From Triparma columacea (Eukaryota; Sar; Bolidophyceae; Parmales; Triparmaceae), in contig BRYA01000747.1 in assembly GCA_030267965.1 (NCBI GenBank), forward strand, positions 1-14,442: a stretch of 14,442 bases of DNA. The letters run 5' to 3'. The notes beneath the pieces were generated by a model, which saw only the letters and a program-made list of their open reading frames with translations, was not told where the DNA came from and ran no database searches. The translations under genes were made by a program, and so were the position numbers. Positions 10,101 to 14,442 of this stretch are shown here, piece after piece; position 1 is the first letter of the stretch, and every line of letters begins with the position of its first letter.

Positions 10101-13100
10101 TCCCTTAGTGCATTGTTTGCAGCAATGACATCTTTGACAGCTTTCGCTTTTGTCTCTCCCTTCTCTCTCTCCTTCACCCTCATCATCAACTCCTCTGCCG
10201 CAATCTTGCCGTCTTTTTCTGTCATCTCAGAAGAGCTTTGCAAGTTGTTAAAGTAGAAAGATGCTGTAGTGTTTTGAGCTAGATGCTTCTTCAACACTTC
10301 AGTGGTTGCACCCTTGCTCACATTTCCTCCCAGAGACAAATGTGTCACTAATTCTACCTTAGTGTGTTTCTCTCCAACCTTTGTGAACCTCATAGTAGTA
10401 GACTCAGTCGCATTGGTAGTTGATTTTAGTGAAGAACGTTTTCTTGAGCTTCTTCTTTGCACCTCTTCCTCTCCCTCTGTAGGCTCAACTGTCATAATAA
10501 GAATGCCATCGTCAACCCTCACGAGCTTCATCTTGGACATGAATGCTCTGTCATGGTGGATTCCCCCATGCTTACTTTCTAACTTTTCAAGTCTCTTCAC
10601 AACCATCTCAAATCCTTCTCTCCTTAAAATCTCGACGATCCTTCCCTTTTCTACCCAAAAACGGCTAGTAACATCCCAGAAGAAAGCTGCTGTTTCCTCA
10701 AGACCTGCTCTCACAGTTACAACACTTTTTCCCCACCCCTTCCCCCCTTCAGCTTTCACCCAAGTGTTTTTCCCCTTTATCTTCTTAGCTCCATTGGCCT
10801 CCTCGAGCCTTTTGGCAACAGTCTCACTTCCAACGGTAGCAAGTTCATCCATCTTTTTAACCAGCCCTTTCCTGCTAGCTTTGTCGATTTCCATTCTCTT
10901 GTCAAACTTCTTCCTCAAGGTTGAGAGTACTCCAAGAAACCTTGGTGCAAGCTTGTTCATAATGGAAGAGTAGAAAACTCCACCAAGATCTACCTTTGTT
11001 GTGAAAGTCACTGATGTTTGTGGCACATCTCCATTAGGGTCAAGTGGCTCAAATACCCAGACTGTGTGAATCTTTACTAAAACATTCCCAGCCTTCACTG
11101 GAAAGTCTACCTGAAGTTCTTTCGTGTCCTTTACATCAATGATAACTTTGCCGTCATCTTCTTTGTACCAGGTAACTTTACTCCTACCCTCGCGAGGAGC
11201 AAACCCAGGGATGCCAAGATTCCTTGTTGTGATGTAGTATAGAGTATGGGAATTGGTTATTTTGATATGGTACTCAGTGATCCCTATCTCCTTTGAAGTT
11301 TTATGGAATTCTCTTGAATCCAAATAGAACTCATAGGCAGCACACTCCTCCACACTCGCATCTACCACAATAGTGGCTAATCCAGTGCAAAAACTTTCCC
11401 CATCAACATGAACTAGCTTCATCTTGACCCTTTCATCAGGACTCTTCAGATCATCAAAGTTCTTATCCACCTTGCACTTCTCATAGAACTCCTTCCCCTT
11501 CCTGATTGCAACGCTCTCCCCATCTGTATAATCTTGATGTACATTCTTGATGATGTTGGCAAGAGAGGCCAGAGCAGTTTTATCAACCTCTTCGTCTTGC
11601 TTGAAGGAATCCCTGAGTACTGCTATCGTACTTAGTGCTCGTGGTATTGTTCTATTGACAACGTTTACTGGAATATACCCCCCTGCATCCATAAAGTGGG
11701 TCAATGTAAGTTTACATCGGTGAACACCATTATGATCCTTAATGTTCTTGGCAGTGAGAATGCCACTTGTTGTAGCTTTTACAAGCTTTCCTAGATTTCT
11801 ACCATAGTCTACCTGCTCTTTAGCTGGGACAAAAGCTACAGACATTGTGTTGTCGTGCTGTACTTTATGCCATACATATCTCATCACAAACTCTCTTTTG
11901 TGAAGAGGGAAGCGAAGTTTCTTGACTGTTGCAAACAGCTTCTCGTTTACCCTTGCCTTGCCACCCTTCCTCATCTCCAGCCTTGCAGGCTCCCCTTCCT
12001 CTTTGCTCTTTAGCATCCTCTCCCTGCTGCAGAATTCAAAGAACCAAGCAGCTGCTTCCTCAGCTGAGCAGTCGGCAACACACTTGGCTCTCCCAAAACC
12101 GAGTGTCTCTTTCCCTTTCTCCTGCTGCCTGTACTTGATCTTCATCTTCACTCCCCCATAAGGTGACTCAAGAGGCCCCCACCCTTCTTCATCCTCCCCA
12201 CCAAAGAGCTCCTCCAACTCCTCAAACACCTTCTTCTGGTCCTCCTCCAACTCAACCCCTTCCTTCATCCTCTCCACCAAGGCCCCCCTGACCTCAGCAT
12301 CAACCTTCTTGCCATTCCTCCTGAATTTCTCCTGCAACCTGTTGGCCTCAACAAGCTGACTCTTTGCAAGGTAGTTGATTGCTTTGTCCATCAGTGTCTT
12401 TTTAAGGCCTTGGAAATGCAGATCAACTGTCTGAATACGTGTCACCCTACAGACATTTGGAGCAATCTCATTGAAGAAGTAGACACCTGCAGTCTCTGCT
12501 AGCACAAATCCTTCCTTACTGAGGTCCTTGAAGCCTCCTCCTGGGTACTCTGCCAGTGGCACAAAAGCCAAAATGTATGATGTCCGGCCATTCTCAAGTT
12601 TGACTTCCTTCCACACAAACCAATTCTCAAAGAGTCGATTGGTGGCAGCAGGGACCTTCATGCCAGAATGATAGTGCAAGCTTCTAGTTCCGTCGACATC
12701 ATTTCTGAAAGCCCTTGGTAAGTTCCCATTATTTTTGAAGTGCTTCTTAGATCGTGCAAATGTGTCAAGCAGAAATTGCTCTGCCAATACACCCTTTGCT
12801 GACTTGTCCACATTGACGCCAAAGGCTGCCCACACCTTGTCCCCCTCTCTCCACAGAAACTTGTCAACTCCCTCCTTCAATGTCCCCTTGACTCTCTTCC
12901 CCTTCTCATAGAGCTTGTTCTTCAACCCTCGAACTCCTTCCAGCATGCTTTCCTCCTCTACTGTCAGGGGAGGTGGACTTGGCATGATCTCATCCACAAA
13001 GTGCCTTTTCCTTCTCTCATCAATAACACCAGGCTTGTGAAAGTACTTTTCGATCTCATCAACAATACCCTTTAGGGAGGAATAAAGGCTCTCGGTCTCG

Positions 13101-13636
13101 ACCTTTCTTTCCTTCAATGAGGCGTTCTCTTCTGCTCCCAGCTGTCCTACAATGACAAGATGAGTCTGCCCGAATGTTGTCCTCGTGAGTCTCAACTCAC
13201 CCTCAAATTTGACCCTTGCCGTCCTCTTGCTCGTTTGCTGCAGCTCCTTCGGCGTAAGCTTTGCTGCATTAGTCAAGTCTGTGTCCTTTACAGACGTCAA
13301 TTTGATTATGTGGGAATTGTAGTCGGAGGGGGAAGATGTCTCAATGACGATGATATACTCAATAAGTTTCCCTGCCTTCAATTGGTGCTGCCAGAACACC
13401 AGTCTCGTGTTGTCTTCAAACAAATCGAGAGTGTGCCTGTGCCATTTGCCATTGCTGCAGTCCTCAAGAATGAAGCCTATTATTTTCTCAGGGATCTCGT
13501 GGATCATTCTCCCCAATTTCAACTTCTTGACAATGTTGTCGCTGGAAAGATCAAGCAGACCTTCAACAGCTCCTCTAGCCTTTAACTCTTCTAGAATATT
13601 GTCGTTGATAATGGTATATTTCTTTTCCGCGGACAT
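1139..13636 (-). CDS. Giant START-like / XK-related-like multi-module membrane protein (4165 aa from this ATG)
   Basis: One unbroken minus-strand frame runs from ATG at 13636 to TGA at 1139-1141. The order is: five START-like domains (residues about 44-1135), multi-span membrane module 1 (about 1280-1620), five more START-like domains (about 1800-2925), membrane module 2 (about 3065-3410), a linker, membrane module 3 (about 3680-4025) and an acidic tail (EDEDEDGE). START-like domains are hydrophobic-pocket lipid binders; XK-related proteins include phospholipid scramblases. Membrane lipid transport or scrambling is therefore inferred, not shown. Each membrane module repeats DLLTD, an EAIP/EALP-x-VIIQLMAIAT helix, FYGY(V/I)P, DFWYW and RHPNEVGG. 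No signal peptide is obvious. This ATG has G at -3 (GTCATGT). An upstream exon at 13791-13866 splices in frame and would add 34 residues, so 13636 may be internal. No frameshift or premature stop is seen. The open frame is near certain; the family names are moderate. Confidence 0.93.
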   Translation of the reverse strand: MSAEKKYTIINDNILEELKARGAVEGLLDLSSDNIVKKLKLGRMIHEIPEKIIGFILEDCSNGKWHRHTLDLFEDNTRLVFWQHQLKAGKLIEYIIVIETSSPSDYNSHIIKLTSVKDTDLTNAAKLTPKELQQTSKRTARVKFEGELRLTRTTFGQTHLVIVGQLGAEENASLKERKVETESLYSSLKGIVDEIEKYFHKPGVIDERRKRHFVDEIMPSPPPLTVEEESMLEGVRGLKNKLYEKGKRVKGTLKEGVDKFLWREGDKVWAAFGVNVDKSAKGVLAEQFLLDTFARSKKHFKNNGNLPRAFRNDVDGTRSLHYHSGMKVPAATNRLFENWFVWKEVKLENGRTSYILAFVPLAEYPGGGFKDLSKEGFVLAETAGVYFFNEIAPNVCRVTRIQTVDLHFQGLKKTLMDKAINYLAKSQLVEANRLQEKFRRNGKKVDAEVRGALVERMKEGVELEEDQKKVFEELEELFGGEDEEGWGPLESPYGGVKMKIKYRQQEKGKETLGFGRAKCVADCSAEEAAAWFFEFCSRERMLKSKEEGEPARLEMRKGGKARVNEKLFATVKKLRFPLHKREFVMRYVWHKVQHDNTMSVAFVPAKEQVDYGRNLGKLVKATTSGILTAKNIKDHNGVHRCKLTLTHFMDAGGYIPVNVVNRTIPRALSTIAVLRDSFKQDEEVDKTALASLANIIKNVHQDYTDGESVAIRKGKEFYEKCKVDKNFDDLKSPDERVKMKLVHVDGESFCTGLATIVVDASVEECAAYEFYLDSREFHKTSKEIGITEYHIKITNSHTLYYITTRNLGIPGFAPREGRSKVTWYKEDDGKVIIDVKDTKELQVDFPVKAGNVLVKIHTVWVFEPLDPNGDVPQTSVTFTTKVDLGGVFYSSIMNKLAPRFLGVLSTLRKKFDKRMEIDKASRKGLVKKMDELATVGSETVAKRLEEANGAKKIKGKNTWVKAEGGKGWGKSVVTVRAGLEETAAFFWDVTSRFWVEKGRIVEILRREGFEMVVKRLEKLESKHGGIHHDRAFMSKMKLVRVDDGILIMTVEPTEGEEEVQRRSSRKRSSLKSTTNATESTTMRFTKVGEKHTKVELVTHLSLGGNVSKGATTEVLKKHLAQNTTASFYFNNLQSSSEMTEKDGKIAAEELMMRVKEREKGETKAKAVKDVIAANNALREIVEKYSFFAPMLAAVVENKLRPMVKVGGKAECLEKKEGRDIGSSLAITLATTLTATHGVDEWAHQYPSIRQLMKEYVWLRPLLESIGYTLVGEVRWGVKARVMVGAATSMMDLLTDIYVTLMFRKDDEKQGYYQASLVSLAVSMGIQLIFVWGNNRKLGMKKVLREWFPVLIGFKPALDAFRVATGEKQEVGHAIDPMYEMTAMKLIEMFAEAIPAVIIQLMAIATTNQEKDIANSAWISLVVSILSTGFISATISYDFDTHPEKRQQTPDFYGYVPALASKRIIVFASMLLVSSGLLLIRCMTIVLLGLLGKSWAFTYIGADLGLYLAIKTFRGDFWYWAPAGIYVEILSSSFARVLVKIVTDFTSIVQFRHPNEVGGANWAFGLVMTIGSLPFAIMAAEHLEGAKRGVEIASTVLWYVIPFTVISFIIFFLNIERQYWSTFFSLKRGKDLTVKNFREGSEAVKGKYSFKYSKHHWKSIEEEVRGWVESNWERWQEEEPKWLDEAMRARIPLEYIPTASARQQEKERRGLIVDTIADSKSVKPANQEQDFLDPNSVEMTSGEIIKTKEANTNDPELRQQELDKLKAAINKRNDSNKEIDSATSKIVKTLEERGAFGGLLHHSQDQHDSMTALGVIVHQNIEEVLNFILSDTKEGDFTKQTIQTSPAGERIVVWKLSEKGKCIAEIIIKLTVTSYTDMSMYTINLQPVKEVDMKERQVDEHNLINPRGVVKGHIRLHTFEFGQTALTFAGHFEFLEEKKEEEEEATKGTSGVNASIIEKRKGDKRKVVTALKNILVGIERQFHKPDTIDEKRKKKFVEDVMPNAPPLTELEEEMLKRVRGLEKDLAKNGKRIKQSLKENIDKFRWREGDKVWGSYSVILDKSAENVLANQVEFDTYEVSRLHQKDNGNLPKVVRKNVGGTRSFHYRKAVRLPRPAKDRLFENWFTWKEVELSNGKISYLVGFVPLKEYPGKGFVNFSKEGFKIAESTGVYIISEVAPNVCRVTRIQSVDLKFEGLQKVVMDMAVNYLAKSQLKEANLLQEKFQRNGKKVDAEVRGALVERMREGVELEEDQKKVFSDLEKLFGGKEDGWKTLNSPFEGTKMERKYLHQANGERSIALGRAECIADCTSEEAAAWYFEFCSRERISIDRNAGNLARLEIRKGKGYQNEKLVASLRKFPALTSNREFVNKLIWKREDDGSMSVAVWPVGDKIDYGGSVGEFIRGTTKAILRAKTVGKTNGVRQCKMSLLQYADAGGHIPTYIVDRKIPNTLKALYDIIQTFQQDNNVDRTALATLARIIKYEPQNYTEEEEKAIRRGKEFYLKCKTSDNFDEVKSPDGRVKMKLIHVDRASLCSGVATTVVDASVEDCAAFEYYVDSRDFKRKVKDVGITNLESKRVNNHTLYYITSRDLGVPGLAEREGRNVITWKKENESVIMDISDSLDLKEGIPVKEGNVLVKIHTVWMFKPLESVDGVLQTEVTFTTKVNLGGIFTTSVMNRIASRFLSAASDLRKKFDRSRDIDASTRIQIIRGIGEIKEMSTETFDAKFLEVDGKQKVEGAFPLSDTWIKVEEMGKGWGKTTVTVRAGLEEAAAYFWDFESRVHQETTGDIERVVEEKKGKWEVVVRRRQKLESQLGVKNKDRELWNVMKLHKMDEDTIVVIMEPIMENMEESDALSNTERSTAQKASEEVAIKFTKRGEKTTKVEFVTKVELDSSVSVEATRLALEKHLDEAAEAQRYFFDLVPLMEMSKQVGEALGADLVWDGGQLGGSHSRKDRERHVEEVCNENVALREVVKKYPWFVTLLKRARLCELSSNSSVSTKLECVEEKEARVIGNNLMPCLKSRKVIKAGVDMWRLQNRAVGELFEEFPWMEGMFVEIGKGVVKTAPWGMIWRVTVGAATSMFDLLTDVYVTYMFWSDKKYGYFKASLVSLVASIGLQMFCVWAQNRKLGMIRVMREWFPILIGFKPAVDAYRVAKGEKQEAGQSFDVLTELTIMKCAEMFAEALPGVIIQLMAIATSKKDVADAAWVSLSVSALTTGYASATISYDFDTDPVKREQVPAFYGYVPANPTKRSIIFVSMMLFSACMLVIRCMTIVVLGLIGGRWVSLYVGTDLCVYLLVKMLRGDFWYWAPVGGNAEILVSTVIRVAIKVVTDFTSIVQFRHPNEVGGMYWMFGFVLTIGSLPVAIILAERVDVPDEVLRLAWKVVGIFIPCTVVLFAVFFFNIEKKYWGTFYSLQRGKDLTVKNFREGSDAAKAKYTFKYSKHHWKAIEEEVKAWVEANWDRWEEEKPEWFDGATQSRVPVEYIPTTTSRQRESIRRASADIRGENSVGGALIASIGRANIGYGTGDDVVRIATAVSGDNLQDISDPKRIGQELGRQLLHAVKSRMKRTAKEHAVRNFVINDNILSSVAQKYEFVIPMLAAIVKNRLHGLRNVKGKAGEVGKKEGREIGESLARSLAINTLPVAAVDAFILNFPALQELDEEYEWFRPMLETISYRLLEEVPWGLKMRVTVGAITSMSDLLTDVYVTYMFRSDEKHGYFKASLASLVASIGLQMVCVWGQNKKLGMRRVLREWFPILIGFKPAVDAYRVATGAKQEVGVAVEAMLEMTVMKALEMFAEAIPGVIIQLMAIATSDKEVGTSAWLSVAVSAITTGFASATISYDYDTDPWTREHTPDFYGYIPPKARKRMVVFVSMMLLSAGMLLIRCTTIVLLGLIGSSWAFLYIGADLGLYFLVKILRGDFWYWLPVGGQLEIVSSILFRVVGKIIVDFTSIMQLRHPNEVGGVYWLFGLLLTMGSLPVSIYFSSTYVDEKAIDVASTIANSFIPITTLCFAVFFWNIERKYLHTFWSTQRSKDFSMAYFLEGESDAIKIVVFSFSRHHWVSIEGELRKWVGLNWAKWEEEQPEWWTDVRKAKVHVDFIPSDGDARRRESVRRASVDAEAKGGLAGALRASIRRASVGGADGGDIIEVGDGKAKVSSVVPLEDEDEDGE
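1142..2915 (-). other. Membrane module 3 and C-terminal tail; third unit without START-like domains
   Basis: Residues about 3574-4165. The lead-in (INDNILSSVAQKYEFVIP, then EYEWFRPMLETIS) is joined directly to module 2's tail through a short linker, with no START-like array. Module landmarks follow module 2 by exactly 616 residues: DLLTD at 3695, AEAIPGVIIQLMAIATS, SATISYDYDTDP, FYGYIP, DFWYWLP, QLRHPNEVGG, NIERKYL and RHHWVSIEGEL. The tail contains two RRAS motifs (residues 4108-4111 and 4129-4132), typical of basophilic-kinase sites, and ends in an acidic run. Confidence 0.6.
3308..4773 (-). other. Membrane module 2 (XK-related-like), within the giant protein
   Basis: Residues about 2955-3443 match module 1 at an offset of 1788 residues. 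Landmarks are FDLLTDVYVTYMFW (first D of DLLTD at 3079), AEALPGVIIQLMAIATS, SATISYDFDTDP, FYGYVP, DFWYWAPVGG, QFRHPNEVGGMYW, NIEKKYW and KHHWKAIEEEV. Its lead-in has diverged (KYPWFVTLLKRARLCE). A basic tail follows with RRESIRRAS-type sequence (about 3485-3495). Confidence 0.6.
4862..8239 (-). other. START-like domain array 2 (five domains), within the giant protein
   Basis: Residues about 1800-2925 repeat array 1 in the same order with an offset of about 1783 residues. Matching landmarks include IDKFRWREGDKVW (about 2040), CTSEEAAAWYFEFCSRER (about 2302), VVDASVEDCAAFEYYVDSRD (about 2538) and VRAGLEEAAAYFWDF (about 2757). The first domain contains an acidic insert (EEKKEEEEEATKG, near 1930) that array 1 lacks. 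The domain 4 loop that is basic and serine-rich in array 1 is acidic here (MENMEESDALSNTE). The copies differ at many residues but align almost without gaps, so the duplication is old and both copies look maintained. Confidence 0.65.
8672..10129 (-). other. Membrane module 1 (XK-related-like) with its pre-membrane helices
   Basis: Residues about 1170-1655. A helical lead-in (REIVEKYSFFAPMLAAVV, then EYVWLRPLLESIG) precedes about eight to ten hydrophobic segments. MDLLTDIYVT has its first D at residue 1291. FAEAIPAVIIQLMAIAT is near 1390, SATISYDFDTHP near 1431-1442, FYGYVP near 1450, DFWYWAP near 1515 and QFRHPNEVGG near 1550. The module closes with NIERQYW and the soluble motif KYSFKYSKHHWKSIEEEV. 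The DLLTD start and the E-x-IP-x-x-IIQL helix resemble the XK-related scramblase family (E-S-x-P-Q-L-x-L-Q), but the match is distant. Confidence 0.6.
10232..13507 (-). other. START-like domain array 1 (five domains), within the giant protein
   Basis: Residues about 44-1135 contain five mixed alpha/beta segments. Those with clear helix signatures are: residues 519-536, CSAEEAAAWFFEFCSRER; 755-775, VVDASVEECAAYEFYLDSRE; and 974-991, VRAGLEETAAFFWDVTSR. Each is followed by alternating beta-strand-like stretches and an amphipathic C-terminal helix, the START/SRPBCC pattern. The second also has a HKREFVMRYVW strand like the RDFV strand of START domains. Segments at about 44-215 and 259-440 lack that helix signature but share the layout and are called START-like with less certainty. 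Domain 4 carries a basic serine-rich insert (RRSSRKRSSLKS, near residue 1057). The domains are linked by charged, coiled-coil-like helices such as VERMKEGVELEEDQKKVF. Confidence 0.65.
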
Positions 13637-13662
13637 GACGACTGGCAGCGTTGAGGGAATGG

Positions 13663-13790
13663 CTGAAGGAGGCGTAATTGTGTGGGTTAGGATTATTCAG
13701 TGGCACAGTCTTGAGTGGCTACGTCGGCAGAAGCACAATATAGAGTATTATAATGTATTTTTCTTTTCTGGCGCTCAACGCACAACTCAC
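13663..13790 (-). other. Predicted 128-bp spliceosomal intron at the 5' end of the giant gene
   Basis: On the minus strand the donor reads ACAAG|GTGAGT with the cut between 13791 and 13790. The acceptor reads GCCTCCTTCAG|CC with the cut between 13663 and 13662. A CTAAC branch-point consensus lies at 13690-13686, its A about 24 nt before the acceptor, preceded by TC. Splicing joins CAA-G to CC-ATT and keeps the frame into the ATG at 13636 with no stop. All three splice signals and the spacing fit. The alternative is a transcript starting inside this AT-rich stretch (TATATT near 13740) and using ATG 13636. Confidence 0.65.
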
Positions 13791-13866
13791 CTTGTCCGGC
13801 GTCCTCGTGGCCGTTTTCAGAGTCTGCGGTAATGGCGATTATGGTGTTTGTTATGTTAGTCAACAT
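13791..13866 (-). CDS. Predicted first exon of the giant gene (25 codons plus one base)
   Basis: A minus-strand ATG at 13866 opens 25 codons beginning MLTNITNTIIAIT and ending EDAGQ, followed by one base and the GTGAGT donor. An in-frame TGA at 13878-13876 lies just upstream, so this is the first possible ATG in the exon. After splicing the product continues AIPSTLPVV and then the methionine at 13636, adding 34 residues in all. The ATG context is weak (T at -3), so the exon could instead be 5' UTR. A second copy at 14235-14305 is broken for this frame but nearly identical in sequence. Confidence 0.5.
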
Positions 13867-13910
13867 GAAGAGATTTCAATGCGTGCTCCTCATTTATGTG
13901 TAGCATATCA

Positions 13911-14032
13911 AGCGCCCCATGCGATCGCCGCAGAAGCGCCCCATGCGGTTGCCGCAGAAGCGCCCCATGCGGTCGCCACAGACGGAACCCACGCGGTCGC
14001 CGAAGACGGATCCCATGCGGTCGCCGCAGACC
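13911..14032. repeat. GC-rich 24-bp minisatellite, five copies
   Basis: The core ATGCGGTCGCCGCAG, with variants, recurs at 13919, 13943, 13967, 13991 and 14015, exactly 24 bp apart. Since 24 is a multiple of three, several frames stay open on both strands (APHAVAAE or RPMRSPQK on plus, CGDRMGRF on minus). These are probably by-products. Its high GC and CpG content contrasts sharply with the AT-rich gene beside it. Relative to the giant gene it lies just upstream of the first exon and could be part of its promoter region. Confidence 0.85.
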
Positions 14033-14234
14033 GGCGCCCGCGCGCGTGCGCCGCGGCCACCGCCCGTCAAGCTCGACGCCGACGGCCAGGCCCTCCGCGA
14101 ACGTTTCCACGCGTTCCGCATGCAGGCGGTTAGAAAAAACTACAAAGTTTCAACGCGCCCTCCCGCGACTCTCCCGCTCTCCCCTAGAGTATTAAAATGC
14201 GTTTTTCTTTTCCGCCTCACAACGCACAACTCAC

Positions 14235-14305
14235 CTTGTCCGGCGTCCTCGTGGCCGTTTTTAGAGTCTGCGGTAATGGCGATTATGGTGTTTGTTAGTC
14301 AACAT
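14235..14305 (-). pseudogene. Second copy of the first exon, frame broken by a 5-bp deletion
   Basis: This matches 13791-13866 with one substitution and one 5-bp gap and keeps the GTGAGT donor (14234-14229). The gap removes one of two adjacent TAACA units, so the ATG at 14305 meets TAA after 14 codons. The frame that would splice correctly has TGA immediately upstream and no ATG. It may be a dead copy, or an alternative untranslated first exon splicing to the acceptor at 13663 with translation from 13636. Confidence 0.5.
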
Positions 14306-14349
14306 GATGAGATATCAACGCGTGCTCCTCGATTCTGTATAGCATATCA

Positions 14350-14442
14350 AGCGCCCCACGCGGTCGCCGGAGACGGATCCCATGCGGTCGCCGCAGAAGC
14401 TGCCCATGCGGTCGCCGCAGACAGAACCCATGCGGTCGCTGG
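14350..14442. repeat. 24-bp minisatellite of duplication copy 2, at least four copies, cut by the window edge
   Basis: The core recurs at 14358 (ACGCGG), 14382, 14406 and 14430, again 24 bp apart, with the same consensus as the array at 13911. The last visible unit is incomplete at the window edge, so the total copy number is unknown. Confidence 0.85.

Larger units (their letters stand above)
13741..14442. repeat. Direct tandem duplication, unit about 440 bp (copy 1 from 13741, copy 2 from 14185)
   Basis: Both copies begin with TAGAGTATTA and run through the first-exon segment and its donor into AGCATATCA and a 24-bp minisatellite. The offset is 444 bp at the left and 439 bp at the right, the difference being a 5-bp indel in the exon segment. 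Copy 2 runs off the window, so more copies may follow. Between the minisatellite of copy 1 and the start of copy 2 (about 14033-14184) lies a GC-rich spacer with no counterpart yet visible. Confidence 0.85.

Noticed and set aside
13891..13898. TATA-like CATAAATG upstream of the first exon on the minus strand
   Set aside because: It is a weak match and is not kept in the second copy of the duplication.
13856..14121. Minus-strand open frames through the 24-bp minisatellite (CGDRMGRF or RRPHGALL repeats)
   Set aside because: Two frames are open at once simply because the 24-bp unit contains no stop, and both overlap the predicted upstream region of the giant gene.
14094..14234. A second complete intron for the copy 2 donor, using CTAAC at 14133-14129
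   Set aside because: The next AG (14094-14093) lacks a pyrimidine tract and leads into a repeat-derived frame; splicing to the acceptor at 13663 is more plausible.
13911..14442. Possible CRISPR array
   Set aside because: The 24-bp units are directly contiguous with no unique spacers, and the context is eukaryotic.

Overview
This window looks like the end of a nuclear chromosome from a eukaryotic microalga. The best guess is a stramenopile near the diatoms or bolidophytes (Triparma-like). That rests on remembered resemblance of the membrane modules to protein families from such algae and could not be checked here. Eukaryotic signs are a telomere-like array at the left edge, one enormous modular multi-domain gene, and a well-formed spliceosomal intron at that gene's 5' end. 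No bacterial operon, ribosome-binding site or tRNA was seen.

Layout. Bases 1-96 are a perfect 9-bp tandem repeat (TACACCCTT), oriented as a left-end telomere should be. Bases 97-1138 are subtelomeric non-coding DNA: imperfect repeats of about 120 bp, then of 69 bp. The plus strand there is almost free of G, with only two G in the first 847 bases. Bases 1139-13636 on the minus strand are a single uninterrupted reading frame of 4165 codons, transcribed toward the telomere. Bases 13637-13866 hold a predicted 128-bp intron (GTGAGT donor, CTAAC branch point, TTCAG acceptor) and a short upstream exon that joins in frame, adding 34 residues for about 4199 in total. Bases 13741-14442 are a tandem duplication of about 440 bp containing that exon, plus a GC-rich 24-bp minisatellite that continues past the window edge.

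The giant protein is built from repeated units. Unit 1 has five START-like (SRPBCC-type) lipid-binding domains followed by an XK-related-like multi-span membrane module. Unit 2 repeats that order about 1785 residues later. Unit 3 has only the membrane module and follows unit 2 by 616 residues. The result is roughly ten START-like folds and three membrane modules in one chain. By inference, tandem lipid-binding domains tethered to scramblase-like membrane modules could carry and redistribute lipid at a membrane, a one-chain analogue of the known pairing of lipid-transfer proteins with scramblases (VPS13A with XK). The domain calls come from reading motifs and have not been confirmed by profile or structure search.
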